Notes: generated by a model not told the origin, from the letters alone. Positions 9,645 to 18,708 are shown, counted from the first letter of the stretch. The stretch is 64,000 nt of DNA from Pseudomonas sp. DC1.2 (GCF_034351645.1 NZ_CP133782.1:253001-317000), one strand, 5' to 3'. Program-made: numbers and translations.

Positions 9645-11014
9645 GTCAGAAGCTAAACCTGGGATGGTTGGGCGCTGTTGCGCTGGGTGTGGCGTTTTCG
9701 GCCAGTGCTCAGGAAAAACCGGCGGACTTCACCACGCAAGTACCGTTGTCCGTGAGTGGCGAAGGCCCTTGGTATCGTCTGGAACTGCCGCTTAACGTGC
9801 AACTGAGTGCGCGACAGACTGACCTCAGCGATGTGCGTGTCTTCAATGCTGCCGGTGAGCCTCAAGCCTATGCCTTGGCGCGGCAAACCGCGCAGACCAG
9901 CGAGAGCCGCACCCGCACCGACGTCAAGTGGTTCCCGCTTTACAACTCGGCGGACGCCACCGAACGCGCGCCGAGTGTGCGGGTGCAATCGAGTGCCAAT
10001 GGCACGTTGGTCGACGTGCAACCCTCCCGTCAGTTGGAGGCCAGCGATGAAGTTCTGCGCGGCTGGTTGCTTGATGCCAGCGCGATCAAGGCGCCGTTGC
10101 AGCAATTGATTCTCGACTGGGCCAGCGAGCGCGACGGCTTTCAGCGTTTCAGCATCGAAGCCAGTGACGACTTGCAGCATTGGCAGGCGTGGGGCGAAGG
10201 GCAGGTCGCGCGGTTGATGTTTGCCGACGAGCGGGTCGAACAGCACGAAGTCGGCCTGCCGGGGCAATCGGCGCGCTACCTGCGTTTGCTCTGGCATTCA
10301 CCGCAAGCCGCACCGGCGCTGGTCTCGGCCCGGTTGGAAAGTGCGAGCACGCGCAGCCTGCCGCTGCCGTTGGTTTGGTCGCAAGCCTTGAGCGCCAGCA
10401 CCGTCAAAGCCGGGGAGTACCTCTGGCAATTACCGATGGGGTTGAACGTCGAGCGTCTGCAAATCGAGTTGAAACAGCCCAACACGCTGGCGCCGGTGAC
10501 ATTGGCCGGTCGGCGCGACAGCAGCCTGCCATGGCAGCCGTTGAACAGTGGTTTGCTGTATCGCTTGACCCAGAATGGCCAGGAGGTGCTGCAAAACGAA
10601 ATGCAACTACCGGGGCAAACGGTGCAGCAACTGAAACTGACCGTGGACGAACGCGGTGGTGGCCTGGGGAGTGACGCGCCGACGGTGAAATTTGCCGTGC
10701 GCTCCACGCAATTAGTCTTCCTGGCGCGTGGGGCAGGGCCTTATACGCTGGCGCTCGGTAGCGCGACGGTGAGGGCGGCGAATTTGCCGTTGTCGACGTT
10801 GATTCCCGATTACAGCGCGGCGCGATTGGCGGCGTTGGGCAAGGCAACGGTGGACGGCGGGGCGGTGTTGACACCGACCTCTAACCCGTCAGCCATTGCG
10901 GTGGCGGAGACGAACTGGAAGAAAATCGGCCTGTGGTCGGTGTTGTTGCTCGGCGTGCTGCTGTTGGCGGCGATGGCGGCCAGCCTGCTGCGCAAACCTC
11001 CCGCTAACAGTTGA
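9641..11014 (+). CDS. DUF3999 family periplasmic membrane-anchored protein, function unknown
   Basis: 457 residues starting with TTG at 9641, which overlaps the upstream stop; GAAGGAG lies at good spacing before it. A signal peptide is visible (cut probably after SASAQ). The long beta-rich periplasmic body includes a discoidin-like segment around residues 165-205 (RFSIEASDDLQHW, RYLRLLW). One C-terminal membrane helix (about 430-450) ends in a short Arg/Lys cytoplasmic tail. This fits a periplasmic partner of the preceding DUF2339 protein. The galactose-binding-like segment hints at polysaccharide or peptidoglycan contact, but that is inference. Confidence 0.8.
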   Translation: MSQKLNLGWLGAVALGVAFSASAQEKPADFTTQVPLSVSGEGPWYRLELPLNVQLSARQTDLSDVRVFNAAGEPQAYALARQTAQTSESRTRTDVKWFPLYNSADATERAPSVRVQSSANGTLVDVQPSRQLEASDEVLRGWLLDASAIKAPLQQLILDWASERDGFQRFSIEASDDLQHWQAWGEGQVARLMFADERVEQHEVGLPGQSARYLRLLWHSPQAAPALVSARLESASTRSLPLPLVWSQALSASTVKAGEYLWQLPMGLNVERLQIELKQPNTLAPVTLAGRRDSSLPWQPLNSGLLYRLTQNGQEVLQNEMQLPGQTVQQLKLTVDERGGGLGSDAPTVKFAVRSTQLVFLARGAGPYTLALGSATVRAANLPLSTLIPDYSAARLAALGKATVDGGAVLTPTSNPSAIAVAETNWKKIGLWSVLLLGVLLLAAMAASLLRKPPANS

Positions 11015-11133
11015 AGAGGGGGGCTCGCGATTGCGTTTGAGCGGTCGATAAAAATGTCCATTTCGAACTACGCTCTCCTCCGCGCATGAACTCTATTTGG
11101 CGTATCACGTCTGATAGGAGGAAATGCGCCCCG

Positions 11134-11160
11134 ACTCGCGTTAAACTGCGCGGGTTTTTA
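11134..11160 (+). promoter_or_regulatory. Terminator-like hairpin in the fbp leader
   Basis: ACTCGCG at 11134-11140 pairs along its full length with CGCGGGT at 11149-11155 (one G-U wobble, 8-nt loop). Four more Ts follow the pairing T of 11155 (TTTT, 11156-11159), 25 bp before the fbp start. It could end read-through from the DUF3999 gene or act as an attenuator. It is a sequence observation only. Confidence 0.45.
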
Positions 11161-11184
11161 GTCCACCACCCTCCGGAGCCGTCC

Positions 11185-12195
11185 ATGTCCCGCGTTACCC
11201 TGAGTCGCTATTTGATCGAGCAGACCCGTAGCAACAACACGCCTGCCGATCTGCGTTTCCTGATCGAAGTGGTGGCGCGCGCCTGCAAGGAAATCAGCCA
11301 CGCCGTGTCCAAAGGCGCCCTGGGTGGTGTTCTGGGCAGCATGGGCACTGAAAACGTCCAAGGCGAAGTGCAGAAGAAGCTCGACGTGATCTCCAACGAG
11401 ATCCTGCTCGAAGCCAACGAGTGGGGCGGTCACCTGGCCGGCATGGCGTCCGAGGAAATGGACAATGCCTACCAGATTCCGGGCAAATACCCGAAAGGCG
11501 CGTACCTGCTGGTATTCGACCCGCTGGACGGCTCGTCGAACATTGATATCAACGCGCCGGTCGGTACGATCTTTTCGGTGCTGCGTTGCCCGAACGAATA
11601 CCTGAGCCAGAACGAAGCCTTGAACGAAAAGGCCTTCTTGCAGCCCGGCACCGAGCAGGTCGCCGCCGGTTATGCCATCTACGGCCCGCAGACCATGCTG
11701 GTGCTGACCCTGGGTGATGGTGTGAAAGGCTTTACCCTGGACCGCGAAATGGGCAGCTTCGTGCTGACCCACGAAGACATCACGATCCCGGAGTCCACTC
11801 AGGAATTCGCGATCAACATGTCCAACCAGCGTCACTGGGAAGCGCCGGTGCAACGCTACGTCGGCGAATTGCTGGCTGGCGAAGAAGGCCCACTGAAAAA
11901 GAACTACAACATGCGCTGGGTCGCCGCGATGGTCGCGGACGTTCACCGCATCCTGACCCGTGGTGGCTTGTTCATGTACCCGCGTGACAGCCGCGAGCCG
12001 TCCAAACCGGGCAAACTGCGCCTGATGTACGAAGCCAACCCAATGTCGTTCCTGGTGGAGCAGGCTGGCGGCATGTCCACCGACGGCCATCAGCGCATTC
12101 TCGACATTCAGCCTGAAGGCCTGCACCAGCGCGTGGCGGTATACCTCGGTTCCAAAGAAGAAGTTGAGCGCGTCACGGCTTACCACAAGCAGTAA
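11185..12195 (+). CDS. fbp: Fructose-1,6-bisphosphatase class I
   Basis: 336 residues; hydrolyses fructose-1,6-bisphosphate to fructose-6-phosphate in gluconeogenesis. The metal and substrate signature [10 protein letters not shown] lies near residue 112, and the FBPase class I C-terminal motif near [18 protein letters not shown] start at ATG 11185 ([10 protein letters not shown]), preceded by CCGGAG, not at the ATG 33 codons upstream, whose extra residues are not family-like. It is essential for growth on gluconeogenic substrates such as histidine, whose catabolic locus lies close by. No U-tract terminator follows. Confidence 0.96.
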   Translation: MSRVTLSRYLIEQTRSNNTPADLRFLIEVVARACKEISHAVSKGALGGVLGSMGTENVQGEVQKKLDVISNEILLEANEWGGHLAGMASEEMDNAYQIPGKYPKGAYLLVFDPLDGSSNIDINAPVGTIFSVLRCPNEYLSQNEALNEKAFLQPGTEQVAAGYAIYGPQTMLVLTLGDGVKGFTLDREMGSFVLTHEDITIPESTQEFAINMSNQRHWEAPVQRYVGELLAGEEGPLKKNYNMRWVAAMVADVHRILTRGGLFMYPRDSREPSKPGKLRLMYEANPMSFLVEQAGGMSTDGHQRILDIQPEGLHQRVAVYLGSKEEVERVTAYHKQ

Positions 12196-12488
12196 ACGCA
12201 TGACTGCGCCTTGGCAGCCGTTGCTTGAGTGGTGGTTCGGTACAGCCGACACACCCTGAAGTCGCGGCAGGCCAGGGCGGTTTCTGGTTCGGGGCAGCGC
12301 GACAGCCAAGACCTCGAAGCGCAAGCGCGCTTATGAACAACCAGAGTAGATACCCGCCGAATTCAAAATTGCAGGGTTGCCCTGCAACCTGCAATCTCCC
12401 ACATGGATCTTCAGCGAACACCCATTGTGTGTACCGCCGAGATCCCCTGTGCGAGTGAGCCCGCTCGCGAAGGACCCCCAGAGAGCGC
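12196..12488. other. Gap between fbp and the convergent chemoreceptor
   Basis: No plausible gene. It contains a perfect 8-bp stem with a 3-nt loop (TTGCAGGG/CCCTGCAA, 12369-12387), a smaller AAGCGC/GCGCTT hairpin near 12316-12331, and a degenerate REP (12449-12472). Neither hairpin is followed by a T run. Confidence 0.6.
12449..12472. repeat. Single degenerate REP (GCGAGCCCGCTCGCGAA type)
   Basis: TGTGCGAGTGAGCCCGCTCGCGAAG resembles one arm of the pair at 5882-5970, with mismatches. No inverted partner is seen nearby. Confidence 0.6.
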
Positions 12489-14381
12489 TTAGATCCTGAA
12501 GCTTCCAACCAATTGCTTCAACCGCGCCGCCTGCTGTTCTAGATCGGCGCAGGCGCGCAACGTCGATTGCAGGTTTTCCACCCCTTCCTGGTTCAGCGTG
12601 TTGATCTCGGTGATGTCGACGTTGATCGACTCCACCACTGCGGTCTGCTCTTCGGTGGCCGTCGCCACGGATTGGTTCATCCCGTCGATTTCGCCGATGC
12701 GCTGAGTCACGCTGCCCAAGCGTTCGCCTGCCTGGTTGGCGATGCCGACGCTGCTTTCACTTTGGCGCTGGCTGTCGGTCATGGTGCTGACCGCTTCCCG
12801 TGCGCCGACTTGCAGCTCTTCGATCATCTTCTGCACTTGCTGCGCCGAATCCTGGGTTCGGTGGGCGAGGTTGCGCACCTCATCCGCAACCACGGCAAAA
12901 CCACGTCCGGCTTCACCGGCGCGCGCCGCTTCAATGGCTGCGTTCAGCGCCAACAGGTTGGTCTGCTGGGAAATGCTGGTGATCACCTCCAGAATCTGTC
13001 CGATGTTCACGGTGTTGCTGTTCAGCGTTTCAATATTGGCGCACGAGTCGCTGATTTTTACCGACAGTTGCTGCATTGCCGCGATGGTTTTATCCACCAC
13101 CTGCTGACCTTCTTCAGCCAAGGTACGAGCGTCGCTTGAGTGCTGTGAGGCGAGGGCGGCGTTCTGCGCAATTTCCTGGGCGGCGGCGCCCAGTTCGTTG
13201 ATCGCCGCGGCCACGCTGCTGGTGCGCGAGGATTGTTGATCAGAGTTAAACATCGACGAATTTGAGGCAGCCACCACGCGCAAAGCGACTTCGTTAACCT
13301 GGCCAGTCGCCGAAGCCACTTCGCGAATCGAGGTGTGAATCCGTTCCACAAAACGGTTGAACGAAGTGCCCAGTGCGCCGAACTCATCGTGGCCGTGAAT
13401 GGTCAGGCGTTTGGTCAAGTCGCCTTCACCTTCGGCGATGTCATGCATGGCGCGGCCCATGGTCAGGAGCGGCTGCATCAGGAAACTGATCAGCATGCCC
13501 AGCAGGCCGATGATGATCACCACGGCGATGACCATCGCGATAATCGCCGAGGTGCGGAATTCGCTGAGCATCGAGAACGCGGTGTCCTGATCGAGCACCA
13601 GCGCCACGTACCAATCCGCCGACGGCACGCCGTTGACGTGGGTGAAGGAGATGAACTGCGCCTTGCCGTCCACCGCGACTTCTTTCAGGCCGGGGCTGAC
13701 TTTAGGTGCGCCGTTCGGATACGCATCGGCGAGACTCTTGAGCACCAGTTTGCTGTCTGGGTGAATCAGGATTTTACCGTCGGCGCTGACGATGAACGCA
13801 TGGCCATGCCCACCAAAGTTCAGCGAGTTGATGATCGCGCTGACACTGGACAGGTCAATGTCCGCGCCGGCGACGCCGATCATTTTGTTCTCGTGCTGCA
13901 CAGGCGTTGCAACGGTGATCACCAGTTTGCCGGAGGAGGCCGCGATGTAAGGTTCGGTGACGATGGTTTGCCGCGCGCTGTCGGCGGCCTTGTACCAACC
14001 GCGGGCACGGGGGTCGTAATCCGCGGGGCGATTACCTGCCGGCACCGAAAACATCACGCCTTCGACACTGCCGAAGTAACTCAACTGGAAATTGCTGGTG
14101 TAAGCCGGCAGGTCGATGACCCGTTTCAGGTTGGCCGGGGCGCTGCCGTCGACGGCGATCTGTTGGGACAGCGATTGCAGTAACTGGATGCGGCTTTCCA
14201 ACCAGGTCTGGATATTACTGGTGGTCAGGCTGCCGAGTTCCTGCATTGACAACTCGGTACTGCTGCGCAGTGTTTGCCGCTGGCGGTAATCGTTGAACAG
14301 GATGAAACACGCAAACGCTACGGCTACCACAAGGGCGGCAGCCAACAAGATCTTATGGCTGAACTTCATGTTTCTGGTCAT
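12489..14381 (-). CDS. Methyl-accepting chemotaxis protein with dCache_1 sensor (amino acid receptor type)
   Basis: 630 residues. TM1 at about 11-30, a periplasmic dCache domain about 35-280, TM2 about 285-305, then HAMP and a signalling hairpin (tip [20 protein letters not shown]). The membrane-distal pocket holds Y122, R127, W129, Y130 (YDPRARGWY) and D174, the pattern of PctA-like L-amino-acid sensors as I recall it. The Asp that follows the PY motif in PctA is Ala147 here, so the ligand range may differ. The start is uncertain between ATG 14381 and 14369; both lie before TM1. A perfect sigma-28 -10 octamer (14540-14547) lies far upstream but has no -35. Confidence 0.9.
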   Translation of the reverse strand: MTRNMKFSHKILLAAALVVAVAFACFILFNDYRQRQTLRSSTELSMQELGSLTTSNIQTWLESRIQLLQSLSQQIAVDGSAPANLKRVIDLPAYTSNFQLSYFGSVEGVMFSVPAGNRPADYDPRARGWYKAADSARQTIVTEPYIAASSGKLVITVATPVQHENKMIGVAGADIDLSSVSAIINSLNFGGHGHAFIVSADGKILIHPDSKLVLKSLADAYPNGAPKVSPGLKEVAVDGKAQFISFTHVNGVPSADWYVALVLDQDTAFSMLSEFRTSAIIAMVIAVVIIIGLLGMLISFLMQPLLTMGRAMHDIAEGEGDLTKRLTIHGHDEFGALGTSFNRFVERIHTSIREVASATGQVNEVALRVVAASNSSMFNSDQQSSRTSSVAAAINELGAAAQEIAQNAALASQHSSDARTLAEEGQQVVDKTIAAMQQLSVKISDSCANIETLNSNTVNIGQILEVITSISQQTNLLALNAAIEAARAGEAGRGFAVVADEVRNLAHRTQDSAQQVQKMIEELQVGAREAVSTMTDSQRQSESSVGIANQAGERLGSVTQRIGEIDGMNQSVATATEEQTAVVESINVDITEINTLNQEGVENLQSTLRACADLEQQAARLKQLVGSFRI

Positions 14382-14666
14382 TAAATGAGCTACCGCGCGG
14401 GTGTGGGCAAAAAAAGGGGCGTCAATTTGCCACAGTAGAAGGCATTGGGCTGCCTCTGTTTCGACTGCTCGCGGCCAAAGATTAGGGGACTTTTGGCGAA
14501 AGCCGACGAAATACTCAATAACGCGAGAAAGTCGCTGATTTATCGGCAAAAGGTCGATGAGTGGCCCAATAAATAGCCGGCCCTTTGGGGAACCAGACCG
14601 GGGTTTTCTCTTCTAAGCTTCTGCTTGGCAGCCACGCCAATCCCCCTTCGCTCCAGGAGTTACACC
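14382..14666. other. Divergent promoter region between chemoreceptor and lipoprotein gene
   Basis: No ORF worth calling. AT-richer than its surroundings. It carries TTATCGGC (14540-14547, a GCCGATAA on the minus strand), but no matching -35 element is present. Confidence 0.5.
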
Positions 14667-14921
14667 ATGTCGCTGCGATCCATCGCCTTGCTCTCGTTCT
14701 GCGTGCTGTTGGCCGCGTGCAGCAAGGTCAATCAGGAAAACTACTCCAAGCTGTCGGCCGGCATGCCCAAGGCCGAGGTTGAAACCCTGCTCGGTAAACC
14801 GGCTGACTGCTCTGGCGCGCTGGGCATGTCCAGTTGTACCTGGGGCGACAAGAACAGCTTTATCAGCGTGCAGTACGCCGGTGACAAAGTGCTGATGTTT
14901 TCCGGCCAAGGCCTGAAATAA
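14667..14921 (+). CDS. Small outer-membrane-type lipoprotein (BamE/SmpA-like fold)
   Basis: 84 residues with a lipoprotein signal peptide ending in the lipobox LLAAC (Cys18). The mature part has the short alpha-alpha-beta pattern of small BamE-like domains: KLSAGMPKAEVETLLGKP, then CSGALGMSSCTWG, two Cys that could form a disulfide. It is too short and divergent to be BamE itself. I start at ATG 14667, with CCAGGAG before it, not at the upstream in-frame ATG at 14625. It sits 31 bp before the lipocalin gene, probably co-transcribed. Confidence 0.75.
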   Translation: MSLRSIALLSFCVLLAACSKVNQENYSKLSAGMPKAEVETLLGKPADCSGALGMSSCTWGDKNSFISVQYAGDKVLMFSGQGLK

Positions 14922-14952
14922 ACCGGGGCTTCGCGCCCACGGGAGAAAAATA

Positions 14953-15522
14953 ATGAAGCGGTTATTGATAGTCCTTTTTGCCGGCCTGGTACTGGCCGGC
15001 TGCGCTACGTCCGGCGTAGATCCACTGGCGCCCAAAACCGTCAGCAGCGTCAATCTCAAGCGTTATCAGGGTTCCTGGTATGAGTTGGCCCGCCTACCGA
15101 TGTACTTTCAGCGCAACTGCGCGCAATCCGAAGCCCATTACACCCTCCAGCCTGACGGTAACGTGGCGGTTATGAACCGCTGTCTGACGGCCGACTGGAA
15201 ATGGGAAGAAGCCAAGGGCACGGCTTATCCACAGGTGCCGGGCAAGACCGACAAGTTGTGGGTCGAGTTCGATAACTGGTTTTCGCGGTTGATTCCGGGT
15301 GTGGCGAAGGGGCAATACTGGGTGCTGTACGTCAGTGATGACTACAAGAGCGCGATTGTCGGCGACCCGAGTCGTCGTTACATGTGGCTGTTGTCACGGA
15401 CCCCGACCGTCAATGCCGAGGTGCGTGAAGAGCTTCTGAGCAAGGCGCGGCAGCAAGGTTACGACACCACGCGGCTGATCTGGCGCGCGTCGGATGCACA
15501 GATGGCCAAGACCTCGCACTAA
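14953..15522 (+). CDS. blc: Outer membrane lipoprotein Blc, lipocalin family
   Basis: 189 residues. Signal peptide with lipobox LAGC (Cys17), then the bacterial lipocalin signature YQGSWYELARLP with the invariant GxW, and a C-terminal LLSRTPTVN strand motif. Blc-type lipocalins bind fatty acids or lysophospholipids at the outer membrane during envelope stress. GGGAG precedes the ATG. It follows the small lipoprotein gene closely and is followed by an inverted REP pair. Confidence 0.92.
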   Translation: MKRLLIVLFAGLVLAGCATSGVDPLAPKTVSSVNLKRYQGSWYELARLPMYFQRNCAQSEAHYTLQPDGNVAVMNRCLTADWKWEEAKGTAYPQVPGKTDKLWVEFDNWFSRLIPGVAKGQYWVLYVSDDYKSAIVGDPSRRYMWLLSRTPTVNAEVREELLSKARQQGYDTTRLIWRASDAQMAKTSH

Positions 15523-15540
15523 CGACCGCTCGATACGTAA

Positions 15541-15630
15541 TGCGAGAACGAGCCTGCTCGCGAAGAGGGCCGTCAGCTCCAACAACAATGTTGGCTGACC
15601 GTGCGCTTTCGCGGGCAGGTTCGCTCTTAC
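15541..15630. repeat. Inverted REP pair forming a long hairpin
   Basis: The REP arm at 15541-15565 and inverted arm at 15607-15630 enclose an inner stem (GTCAGC..CCAAC / GTTGG..CTGAC). The whole 90 bp can fold as one cruciform or RNA hairpin. It lies between convergent blc and hutF. Confidence 0.88.
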
Positions 15631-15644
15631 TATTTCCCCCGGTG

Positions 15645-17009
15645 TTAGCCCAAGAGGTCGCGCAGGACTTGGGCGAAGGCGCGATTACTTGCTTCGTCAT
15701 CGGCGTGGCGTCCGTCACGCACCACCCACTGACCATTGACCAGCACATCGCGTACCTGGCGATCGCCACCCGCAAACAGCCAGCGATTCAAAATACCGTC
15801 ACCGGTGGCCGTAGCCAGGTACGGATCGTTGCCATCGAGTACCAGCCAATCGGCACGTTTGCCGACTTGCAGTGCGCCAATCGGCTGCCCCAGCGCCTGC
15901 GCGCCACCGTTCAGCGCAGCGTCGTATAACGTTCGGCCGACCATCGGCTGATCCGCGCCATACAAACGATTACGCCGTTGATCCCGCAGACGCTGGCCGT
16001 ATTCCAGCCAACGCAACTCTTCCACCACGCTCAATGACACGTGACTGTCGGAACCGATCCCCATGCGACCGCCCTGGGCGAGGAAATCCACCGCTGGGAA
16101 AATTCCGTCACCGAGGTTGGCCTCAGTCGTCAGGCACAGTCCGGCGACGGCGCGACTCTTGGCCATCAGCGCGACTTCTTCCGGGTTGGCGTGCGTCGCG
16201 TGGACCAGACACCAGCGTTGATCGACTTCGGTGTTTTCATACAGCCATTGCAATGGCCGGCGACCGCTCCAGCTCAGGCAGTCATCGACTTCTTTCTGCT
16301 GTTCGGCGATGTGAATGTGTACCGGACATTGTGCATCGCTCGCGGCCAGGACTTCGCTGATCTGCTGCGGCGTGACGGCGCGCAACGAATGGAAACACAG
16401 GCCCAGCGACTGTGCCGGTTGCTGCATCAGGATCGGCTTCAAGCGTGACTGAAGCTTGAGGTAGTTTTCGGTGCTGTTGATGAAGCGACGCTGGCCTTCG
16501 TTCGGGGTTTGGCCGCCGAAACCGGAGTGGCTGTAGAGCACCGGCAGCAGGGTCAGGCCGATACCGGCGGCACTGGCCGCGTGGCTGATGCGCAGCGCCA
16601 ATTCGGCGGGATCAGCGTAAGGCTGGCCATTAATGTCGTGGTGAACATAATGAAATTCTGCGACCGAGGTGTAACCCGCCTTGAGCATTTCGATGTACAA
16701 CTGGCGGGCGATGACGCCGAGTTGCTCGGGGCTGATTTTTCCGACGAGGCGATACATTAAATCGCGCCAGGTCCAGAAACTGTCGTTCGGATTACCCGCC
16801 ACCTCCGCCAGCCCTGCCATCGCTCGCTGAAAGGCATGGGAGTGCAAATTTGGCATGCCTGGCAGCAGCGGACCGCTTATCCGTTCGGCGCCCTCTGCGT
16901 GGGAATCGGCCTCAATTCGGGTCAGCAGGCCGTCGGCGCTGACCTCAAGACGTACATTGTTGGCCCATCCACTAGGCAGCAGCGCGCGTTCGGCAAAGAA
17001 GGCGGACAT
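15645..17009 (-). CDS. hutF: Formimidoylglutamate deiminase HutF
   Basis: 454-residue amidohydrolase converting N-formimino-L-glutamate to N-formyl-L-glutamate, the step that defines the five-step histidine pathway together with HutG. Metal site: HSHAF near residue 60, further His in HIHIAEQQKEVDD and HATHANPEE, and Asp in GIGSDSH. I start at ATG 17009 (MSAFFAERALL) rather than 17024; GGGGTG precedes it. Divergent from hutC. The HutC operator at 17035-17046 overlaps its presumed -10, so HutC should repress it directly. Confidence 0.95.
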   Translation of the reverse strand: MSAFFAERALLPSGWANNVRLEVSADGLLTRIEADSHAEGAERISGPLLPGMPNLHSHAFQRAMAGLAEVAGNPNDSFWTWRDLMYRLVGKISPEQLGVIARQLYIEMLKAGYTSVAEFHYVHHDINGQPYADPAELALRISHAASAAGIGLTLLPVLYSHSGFGGQTPNEGQRRFINSTENYLKLQSRLKPILMQQPAQSLGLCFHSLRAVTPQQISEVLAASDAQCPVHIHIAEQQKEVDDCLSWSGRRPLQWLYENTEVDQRWCLVHATHANPEEVALMAKSRAVAGLCLTTEANLGDGIFPAVDFLAQGGRMGIGSDSHVSLSVVEELRWLEYGQRLRDQRRNRLYGADQPMVGRTLYDAALNGGAQALGQPIGALQVGKRADWLVLDGNDPYLATATGDGILNRWLFAGGDRQVRDVLVNGQWVVRDGRHADDEASNRAFAQVLRDLLG

Positions 17010-17034
17010 GGTTCGGCACCCCATCGTGTTTTAT

Positions 17035-17046
17035 TTGTATATACAT
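17035..17046. promoter_or_regulatory. HutC operator in the hutF-hutC divergent region
   Basis: TGTATATACA (17036-17045) is a perfect TGTA-N2-TACA palindrome, the HutC recognition pattern I recall from P. fluorescens and P. putida. It touches the presumed hutF -10 and lies about 70 bp before the hutC start. Confidence 0.8.
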
Positions 17047-17072
17047 ATACAGACGTTTGCCTGCTCGGTAAA
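17044..17072 (-). promoter_or_regulatory. Candidate sigma-70 promoter for hutF
   Basis: Read on the minus strand: TTTACC (17072-17067), a 17-bp spacer, then TATATG (17049-17044). Each box matches its consensus at four of six positions. The start would fall about 30 bp before hutF, and the HutC palindrome covers the -10. Confidence 0.5.
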
Positions 17073-17116
17073 CTCCGGCAAGCTAGCGACTTCATACCGA
17101 TGAACAAGGATTAACC

Positions 17117-17866
17117 GTGCCGACTCCGCCTGCCGTCTCTCCGTTGGCCGCGTACATGGGTGACAGTCCGGCGCCCTTGTACGCCCGCGTCAAGCAGATG
17201 ATTACTCAGCAAATCGACAGTGGAAACTGGCCGCCGCACCACCGTGTTCCCTCCGAAAGCGAACTGGTCACCCAACTGGGTTTCAGCCGCATGACCATCA
17301 ACCGCGCCCTGCGTGAGATGACCGCCGACGGTTTGCTGGTGCGCATGCAAGGGGTCGGTACATTTGTTGCGGAGCCGAAAAGCCAGTCGGCGCTGTTTGA
17401 AGTTCATAACATCGCCGACGAAATCGCCTCCCGTGGCCATCGCCATACCTGCAAAGTCATCACCCTCGAAGAAGAGTCTGCCGGCTCAGAGCGTGCCCTG
17501 GCGCTGGACATGCGTGAAGGCCAAAAGGTATTCCATTCTCTGATCGTGCATTTCGAAAACGATATTCCGGTGCAAATCGAAGACCGTTTCGTCAATGCGT
17601 TGGTGGCACCTGACTACCTCAAGCAGGATTTCACCCTGCAAACGCCTTACGCCTATCTGAACCAGGTCGCGCCGCTGACGGAAGGCGAGCACGTGGTCGA
17701 GGCGATCCTTGCCGAGCCGTCCGAGTGCAAATTGCTGCAGATTGAAAAGGGCGAGCCATGCTTGCTGATTCGTCGCCGCACCTGGTCTGGCCGTCAGCCG
17801 GTCACCGCCGCGCGATTGATCCACCCAGGTTCGCGTCATCGTCTGGAAGGGCGCTTTCATAAGTGA
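17117..17866 (+). CDS. hutC: Histidine utilisation repressor HutC (GntR family)
   Basis: 249 residues. An N-terminal winged helix-turn-helix (about 20-90, with SESELVTQLGFSRMTINRALREM) and a C-terminal UTRA ligand domain (about 100-245). It binds TGTA-N2-TACA sites and is released by urocanate, the first product of histidine breakdown. Two such sites lie in this window. GTG start with AAGGAT upstream. Nine base pairs before hutD, so hutCD form a unit, transcribed away from hutF and presumably autoregulated through the shared operator. Confidence 0.95.
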   Translation: MPTPPAVSPLAAYMGDSPAPLYARVKQMITQQIDSGNWPPHHRVPSESELVTQLGFSRMTINRALREMTADGLLVRMQGVGTFVAEPKSQSALFEVHNIADEIASRGHRHTCKVITLEEESAGSERALALDMREGQKVFHSLIVHFENDIPVQIEDRFVNALVAPDYLKQDFTLQTPYAYLNQVAPLTEGEHVVEAILAEPSECKLLQIEKGEPCLLIRRRTWSGRQPVTAARLIHPGSRHRLEGRFHK

Positions 17867-17875
17867 GAGAAAGGC

Positions 17876-18445
17876 ATGAGTCAGTTGAAGGTTTTGCGGG
17901 CTGAAGATTACCCGCGCATGCCGTGGAAAAACGGCGGAGGCAGCACTGAAGAAATTACCCGCGATACCGGTACTGGTCTCGACGGTTTCGGCTGGCGCCT
18001 ATCGATTGCCGACATCGCTGAGTCGGGCGGCTTCTCGACGTTCGCAGGTTACGAGCGAGTCATCACGGTGCTGCAAGGCGAGGGCATGACGTTGTGCGTT
18101 GACGATCGGGACACCCGACCGCTGTTGGCGCTGGACCCGTTTGCGTTCAGCGGTGAGAGTCAGGTGTCGTGTTCCTTGCTCGACGGGCCGATTCGCGACT
18201 TCAACCTGATTTATGCGCCGCAGCGCTACAGGGCGCGTTTGCAGTGGCTGGCCGGTGAGCAGCGGTTTTTCAGTTCCGCCGGTACATTGCTGGTGTTCAG
18301 CGTCACGGAGGTGCTGCAAGTGCAGGTCGGTCATGACAACGCACAATTGGGTCGCCATGATTGCCTGCAACTTAACGGCAATGCCGGGCTGCTGGAAGTT
18401 TCTGTCAGTGGCCAATGCTGCGTGATTGAGCTGGCTGCACGCTGA
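17876..18445 (+). CDS. hutD: HutD family protein (cupin-like)
   Basis: 189 residues, beta-rich, with the HutD signature MPWKNGGGSTEEI near residue 18. It is a cupin-fold protein with no proven enzyme activity. In P. fluorescens SBW25, from memory, it acts as a governor that caps hut expression independently of HutC. GAGAAAGG precedes the ATG, nine bases after the hutC stop, so it is co-transcribed with the repressor. A REP-like palindrome follows immediately. Confidence 0.92.
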   Translation: MSQLKVLRAEDYPRMPWKNGGGSTEEITRDTGTGLDGFGWRLSIADIAESGGFSTFAGYERVITVLQGEGMTLCVDDRDTRPLLALDPFAFSGESQVSCSLLDGPIRDFNLIYAPQRYRARLQWLAGEQRFFSSAGTLLVFSVTEVLQVQVGHDNAQLGRHDCLQLNGNAGLLEVSVSGQCCVIELAAR

Positions 18446-18460
18446 TCAACCCCCTACACC

Positions 18461-18490
18461 GATCGTTACCCCGCCGTGCGTGGGAACGAT
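18461..18490. repeat. REP-like palindrome, GATCGTTCCCACGC family
   Basis: GATCGTTACC...GTGGGAACGATC forms an imperfect hairpin directly after hutD and may serve as a terminator substitute. Confidence 0.75.
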
Positions 18491-18694
18491 CAAGCGATTC
18501 GAAAATGCGCACCACTTTGTTACCGAACGCCCCGGCGTGGCGCAAAGCCACGCTCAAGTAACAGCCGTCACCCCCGCGCAAAAACGCCCCGAAAAATTTC
18601 ATCTGCTGCAAAACCCTTGATCTGCAAGCCTTCCAGCCTTCCCAGAAGTTTTCTTGAAGCCCCATCCATCAAGTTGGCCGCTCGATTGCATATG

Positions 18695-18708
18695 CTTGTA
18701 TGTACAAG
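18695..18708. promoter_or_regulatory. HutC operator upstream of hutU
   Basis: CTTGTA-TG-TACAAG has perfect 6-bp arms around the TGTA-N2-TACA core. It lies about 80-90 bp upstream of the -24 element, a position where activators of sigma-54 promoters bind, so repression here probably means interfering with an activator (CbrB or NtrC) rather than blocking polymerase. Confidence 0.8.

Noticed and set aside
11124..11144. Six-codon leader peptide before fbp
   Set aside because: The AGGAGG is only 2 nt from the ATG, too close for good initiation; kept only as part of a finding on the hairpin.
14540..14547. Perfect sigma-28 -10 octamer upstream of the dCache chemoreceptor
   Set aside because: No -35 element is found at N11 spacing (GGCCACTC there), and one 8-mer match is expected by chance in 64 kb on two strands.
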